NCBI RefSeq assembly: GCF_028369135.1
Contig: NZ_JAPWHW010000007.1
Span: 124,001 to 188,000, forward strand
DNA length: 64,000 nt
Source of the DNA: Roseovarius sp. ZX-A-9
GTDB taxonomy: Bacteria > Pseudomonadota > Alphaproteobacteria > Rhodobacterales > Rhodobacteraceae
Direction: 5' to 3'
Shown: piece after piece, positions 62,084 to 64,000 of the stretch
How positions within the stretch are numbered: position 1 is the first letter of the stretch
How the letters are laid out: the number at the start of each line of letters is the position of its first letter
Notes under the pieces: model-generated
Told to the model about the DNA's origin: nothing
Databases searched by the model: none
Seen by the model: the letters and a program-made list of their open reading frames with translations, nothing else
Program-made: the position numbers and the translations under genes

Positions 62084-63565
62084 TCAATCCCGCAATGCGG
62101 ACAGTTCGCGCAGCACCTTCATACCTGTCCGTATGTCGTCCGGGCAAGTGCTGCCAAAGCCCAGTACCAGCCCATTGTAACCGAGAGGCGACAGCGCGTA
62201 ACGACTAATCGGCACGACCGTCACACCCGCGCTGCGCGCCTCATTGATGAGCGCATCCACGTCCACGCTGGCGTCCAGCAGGGCGGTGGTATGAAAACCG
62301 CTGGTCGTCGGCTGCACCTTTACCGTATCCGGCAGCAACGCCGTCTCTTCGATGAGCGTCTGGTAGCGCGCCCTGTAGAGACGCCGCATGATTCGGATAT
62401 GGGTGGCGAACTGCCCCTCGTCCATGAAATCGGCAACACTGGCCTGGGTCGCGGTGGGTGGCGTGCTGATCCAACTGGCAAAGAGGCGATCGAACGCAGT
62501 GACGAGGTTGCGCGGGACCAGCACGAATCCCAGCCGCAGCGAGGGGAACATGGTCTTGGAGAAGGTGCCGACATAAAGAACGCGGTCCTGGGTATCGATG
62601 CTCTTGAGCGGGGGCATCGGGCGGTCGCCGTAGTAAAATTCGCCGTCATAGTCGTCTTCGATGATCAGGGCCTGCGCGGCATTCGCCGCCTCCAGTAGCT
62701 CCAGTCGCCGCGCCAGCGACATGACGTGCCCCAGTGGTTGCTGGTGTGACGGGGTCACGAAAGCCAGCCGGAAATGCGGTGCCTTGGCGCGCCCCTCTTC
62801 GACGACAAGCCCATCTTCGTCAATGTTTACAGGCACAAGCTCGGCCCCTGCCGCGATCAGCGCGTTACGGGCGCCGGTCGCGCCCGGGTTTTCATACCAG
62901 ACCCTGTCGCCGGGATTGAGCAGCACCCGGCCAATCAGGGAAAAGGCCTGTTGCGCGCCGCCCGTGACGAAAATCTGGTCCGGGTCACATTTGATTCCGC
63001 GGGTGGCATTGAGGTGGCTGGCAATCGCGCGGCGCAGGCCGGGATGGCCCGCAGGCGGTCCGTAGCCCATCACTGTCGCCCGGTCGTCGCGCAGATGCCG
63101 CGCCGAGATTCGCGCCCAATGCGCGATGGGGAAGGCATCGAGCGCGGGCAGTGCCGTCACGAATGCCCCGGCGCTGTGCGGCAGCCATTCGCGCGGCGCA
63201 TAGGCTTCGAACGCGTGGTCGATGGTGTGCGAAAGACGCGGTGCGGCGGCTGGCACGCCGGGCGATTTCACCACCGGCGGCGCCGGGCGCTGATGTTCCA
63301 GAATGTCGCTGACAAAGGTGCCGGAGCCCACGCGCGAGACCAGCATTCCCTCGGCCACCAGCCGTTCGACTGCGTCGATCACCGTGGTGCGCGACACGCC
63401 GATTTCGCGGGCCAGAATGCGGCTGGCTGGCAGCCGGTCCCCCGCCCCCAGCCCACCTGACAGGATGATGTCGCGCAGCGCGAGATAGAGCTGCACGCTG
63501 ACTTTTCTGGTGGCGCTGCGGTCGATGAGAATCGACGACAAGAGCGCCCCGGCCTGTTGCTTCAT
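62084..63565 (-). CDS. MocR-family regulator (GntR winged helix fused to aminotransferase-like domain)
   Basis: 493 residues. N-terminal GntR domain, about residues 20-90, with RILAREIGVSRTTVIDAVERL as recognition region; C-terminal fold-type I aminotransferase-like domain with PLP Lys in LYVGTFSKTMFPSLRLG and cofactor Asp in ALIIEDDYDGEFYY. MocR proteins sense PLP adducts of amines or amino acids. It lies between the third Pot operon and the divergent enolase-superfamily gene and probably controls both. Confidence 0.94.
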   Translation of the reverse strand: MKQQAGALLSSILIDRSATRKVSVQLYLALRDIILSGGLGAGDRLPASRILAREIGVSRTTVIDAVERLVAEGMLVSRVGSGTFVSDILEHQRPAPPVVKSPGVPAAAPRLSHTIDHAFEAYAPREWLPHSAGAFVTALPALDAFPIAHWARISARHLRDDRATVMGYGPPAGHPGLRRAIASHLNATRGIKCDPDQIFVTGGAQQAFSLIGRVLLNPGDRVWYENPGATGARNALIAAGAELVPVNIDEDGLVVEEGRAKAPHFRLAFVTPSHQQPLGHVMSLARRLELLEAANAAQALIIEDDYDGEFYYGDRPMPPLKSIDTQDRVLYVGTFSKTMFPSLRLGFVLVPRNLVTAFDRLFASWISTPPTATQASVADFMDEGQFATHIRIMRRLYRARYQTLIEETALLPDTVKVQPTTSGFHTTALLDASVDVDALINEARSAGVTVVPISRYALSPLGYNGLVLGFGSTCPDDIRTGMKVLRELSALRD

Positions 63566-63593
63566 CGCGGGTCTGGTTGCCTCCGTCGAAAAA

Positions 63594-63654
63594 ATTGGCC
63601 TGACAAATTGGCCATAGTGGACCTATTCTAGGGTCCAATTCTGCCTATGGTCAA
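63594..63654. promoter_or_regulatory. AATTGGCC-type repeats and nested inverted repeats upstream of mocR
   Basis: ATTGGCC (63594-63600) and AATTGGCC (63606-63613) are direct repeats 13 bp apart; GGTCCAATT (63632-63640) is an inverted variant. TTGGCCATAG (63608-63617) also pairs with CTATGGTCAA (63645-63654). Direct plus inverted half-sites are usual for MocR binding. Confidence 0.5.
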
Positions 63655-63659
63655 TGTCA

Positions 63660-63692
63660 GTATCACGTCGGTATCGCGTCGGTATTGCACCG
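63660..63692. repeat. Three 11-bp tandem repeats in the mocR/enolase-superfamily promoter
   Basis: GTATCACGTCG (63660-63670), GTATCGCGTCG (63671-63681) and GTATTGCACCG (63682-63692) are direct tandem units of one helical turn each. They end 41 nt before the enolase-superfamily start. Confidence 0.6.
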
Positions 63693-63733
63693 GTCCGATT
63701 CACCGTCAGCCTCTTATTCGCGCCGGAAATCCC

Positions 63734-64000
63734 ATGAAAATCACATCTATCGAAACCTTCTCTGACGAATTCATCTGCTTCACCCGAGTCACCGCCGAGG
63801 ATGGCGCGCAGGGCTGGGGGCAGGTCGCGCCCTATTATGCCGACATCACCGCGCATGTGGTGCACCGGCAGGTTGCCCCCTATGCGCTGGGCCGGGACGC
63901 GGGCGATATCGATGCTATCCTGGAAACGGTCCGCGACCGCGAGCACAAGTTCCCCGGCGCCTACTTGCGCCGGGCGATGGGCGGCCTCGACACCGCGCTG
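63734..64000 (+). CDS. Mandelate racemase/muconate lactonizing enzyme (enolase superfamily), N-terminal part
   Basis: ATG at 63734 opens a frame that runs off the window end after 89 codons. [13 protein letters not shown], the [17 protein letters not shown] segment and [10 protein letters not shown] match the N-terminal capping domain of the mandelate racemase/muconate lactonizing subgroup, which acts by abstracting a proton next to a carboxylate. The metal ligands lie beyond the window. It is divergent from mocR. Confidence 0.85.
   Translation, partial: MKITSIETFSDEFICFTRVTAEDGAQGWGQVAPYYADITAHVVHRQVAPYALGRDAGDIDAILETVRDREHKFPGAYLRRAMGGLDTAL

Overview
The window reads as chromosomal (or large-replicon) DNA of a roseobacter-type alphaproteobacterium (Rhodobacterales). 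The grounds are high GC, dense operons with 4-nt ATGA overlaps, a protein ending in a VPLPA-type C-terminal sorting signal, many ABC/TRAP importers, a Rhodobacter-type porin and an MnhAB-fused Mrp antiporter. I saw no tRNA, rRNA, CRISPR array, insertion sequence or prophage. Almost every base is coding, and the gene content is respiratory and catabolic. The species is not identifiable from what I can see.

Layout: (1) 1-7909, + strand: the end of narG, then narH-narJ-narI, a NifM-like PpiC isomerase, a 65-codon ORF, a beta-carbonic anhydrase, moeA and a DUF2478 protein, all tightly packed (respiratory nitrate reductase plus maturation). (2) 8016-11559, - strand: a lipoprotein, two tandem sulfotransferases and a porin with a clear terminator. 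(3) 11896-16662: pcaB, a beta-keto acid cleavage enzyme (BKACE) and pcaC, then an FrhB-like iron-sulfur protein and a divergent class II aldolase. (4) 16685-18665: an acetylpolyamine-deacetylase-like protein and a secreted metzincin-like protease with a VPLPA-CTERM tail. (5) 18796-33283: a catabolic island. One minus-strand operon has FAD monooxygenase, Asp/Glu-racemase-fold protein, spermidine/putrescine-type ABC importer and aldehyde dehydrogenase. The next has an aconitase paralogue, a dihydropyrimidinase-like cyclic amidohydrolase and an isochorismatase-fold amidase. A divergent pair has a GntR regulator and an isocitrate-lyase-family C-C lyase. (6) 33299-37735: MarR regulator, TRAP transporter and alpha/beta hydrolase. 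(7) 37863-43900: Mrp/Mnh cation/proton antiporter. (8) 44114-54038: a second Pot-type importer with aminotransferase, BKACE, GNAT, deacetylase and FAD oxidase under a divergent LysR. (9) 54144-54770: a LysE-family exporter. (10) 55026-64000: a third Pot-type importer with GMC and DAO oxidoreductases, a MocR regulator and the start of an enolase-superfamily enzyme.

The most notable region is the GntR island (18.8-33.3 kb). A near-perfect palindrome, AAAGTGT-CA-ACACTTT, occurs intact before the monooxygenase operon and between the aconitase-like gene and gntR. A second, weaker copy lies 83-94 bp from each. In both operon promoters the intact palindrome supplies the TTGACA -35 box. The enzyme set (hydroxylase, cyclic amidohydrolase, amidase, cis-trans isomerase-like protein, hydratase, retro-aldol lyase, aldehyde dehydrogenase) is what a pathway opening an N-heterocycle and feeding an alkyl-maleate/malate intermediate to a lyase would need. 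I cannot name a described pathway with this set. The racemase-fold member lacks both usual catalytic cysteines.

A second theme is polyamine or amino-compound use: three complete Pot-type importers in about 43 kb, each with a GC-rich perfect hairpin directly after the solute-binding-protein gene. Two acetylpolyamine-deacetylase paralogues and two BKACEs are also present. One BKACE sits with pcaB/pcaC and the other directly after an aminotransferase, and both contexts can be read as making beta-keto acids.
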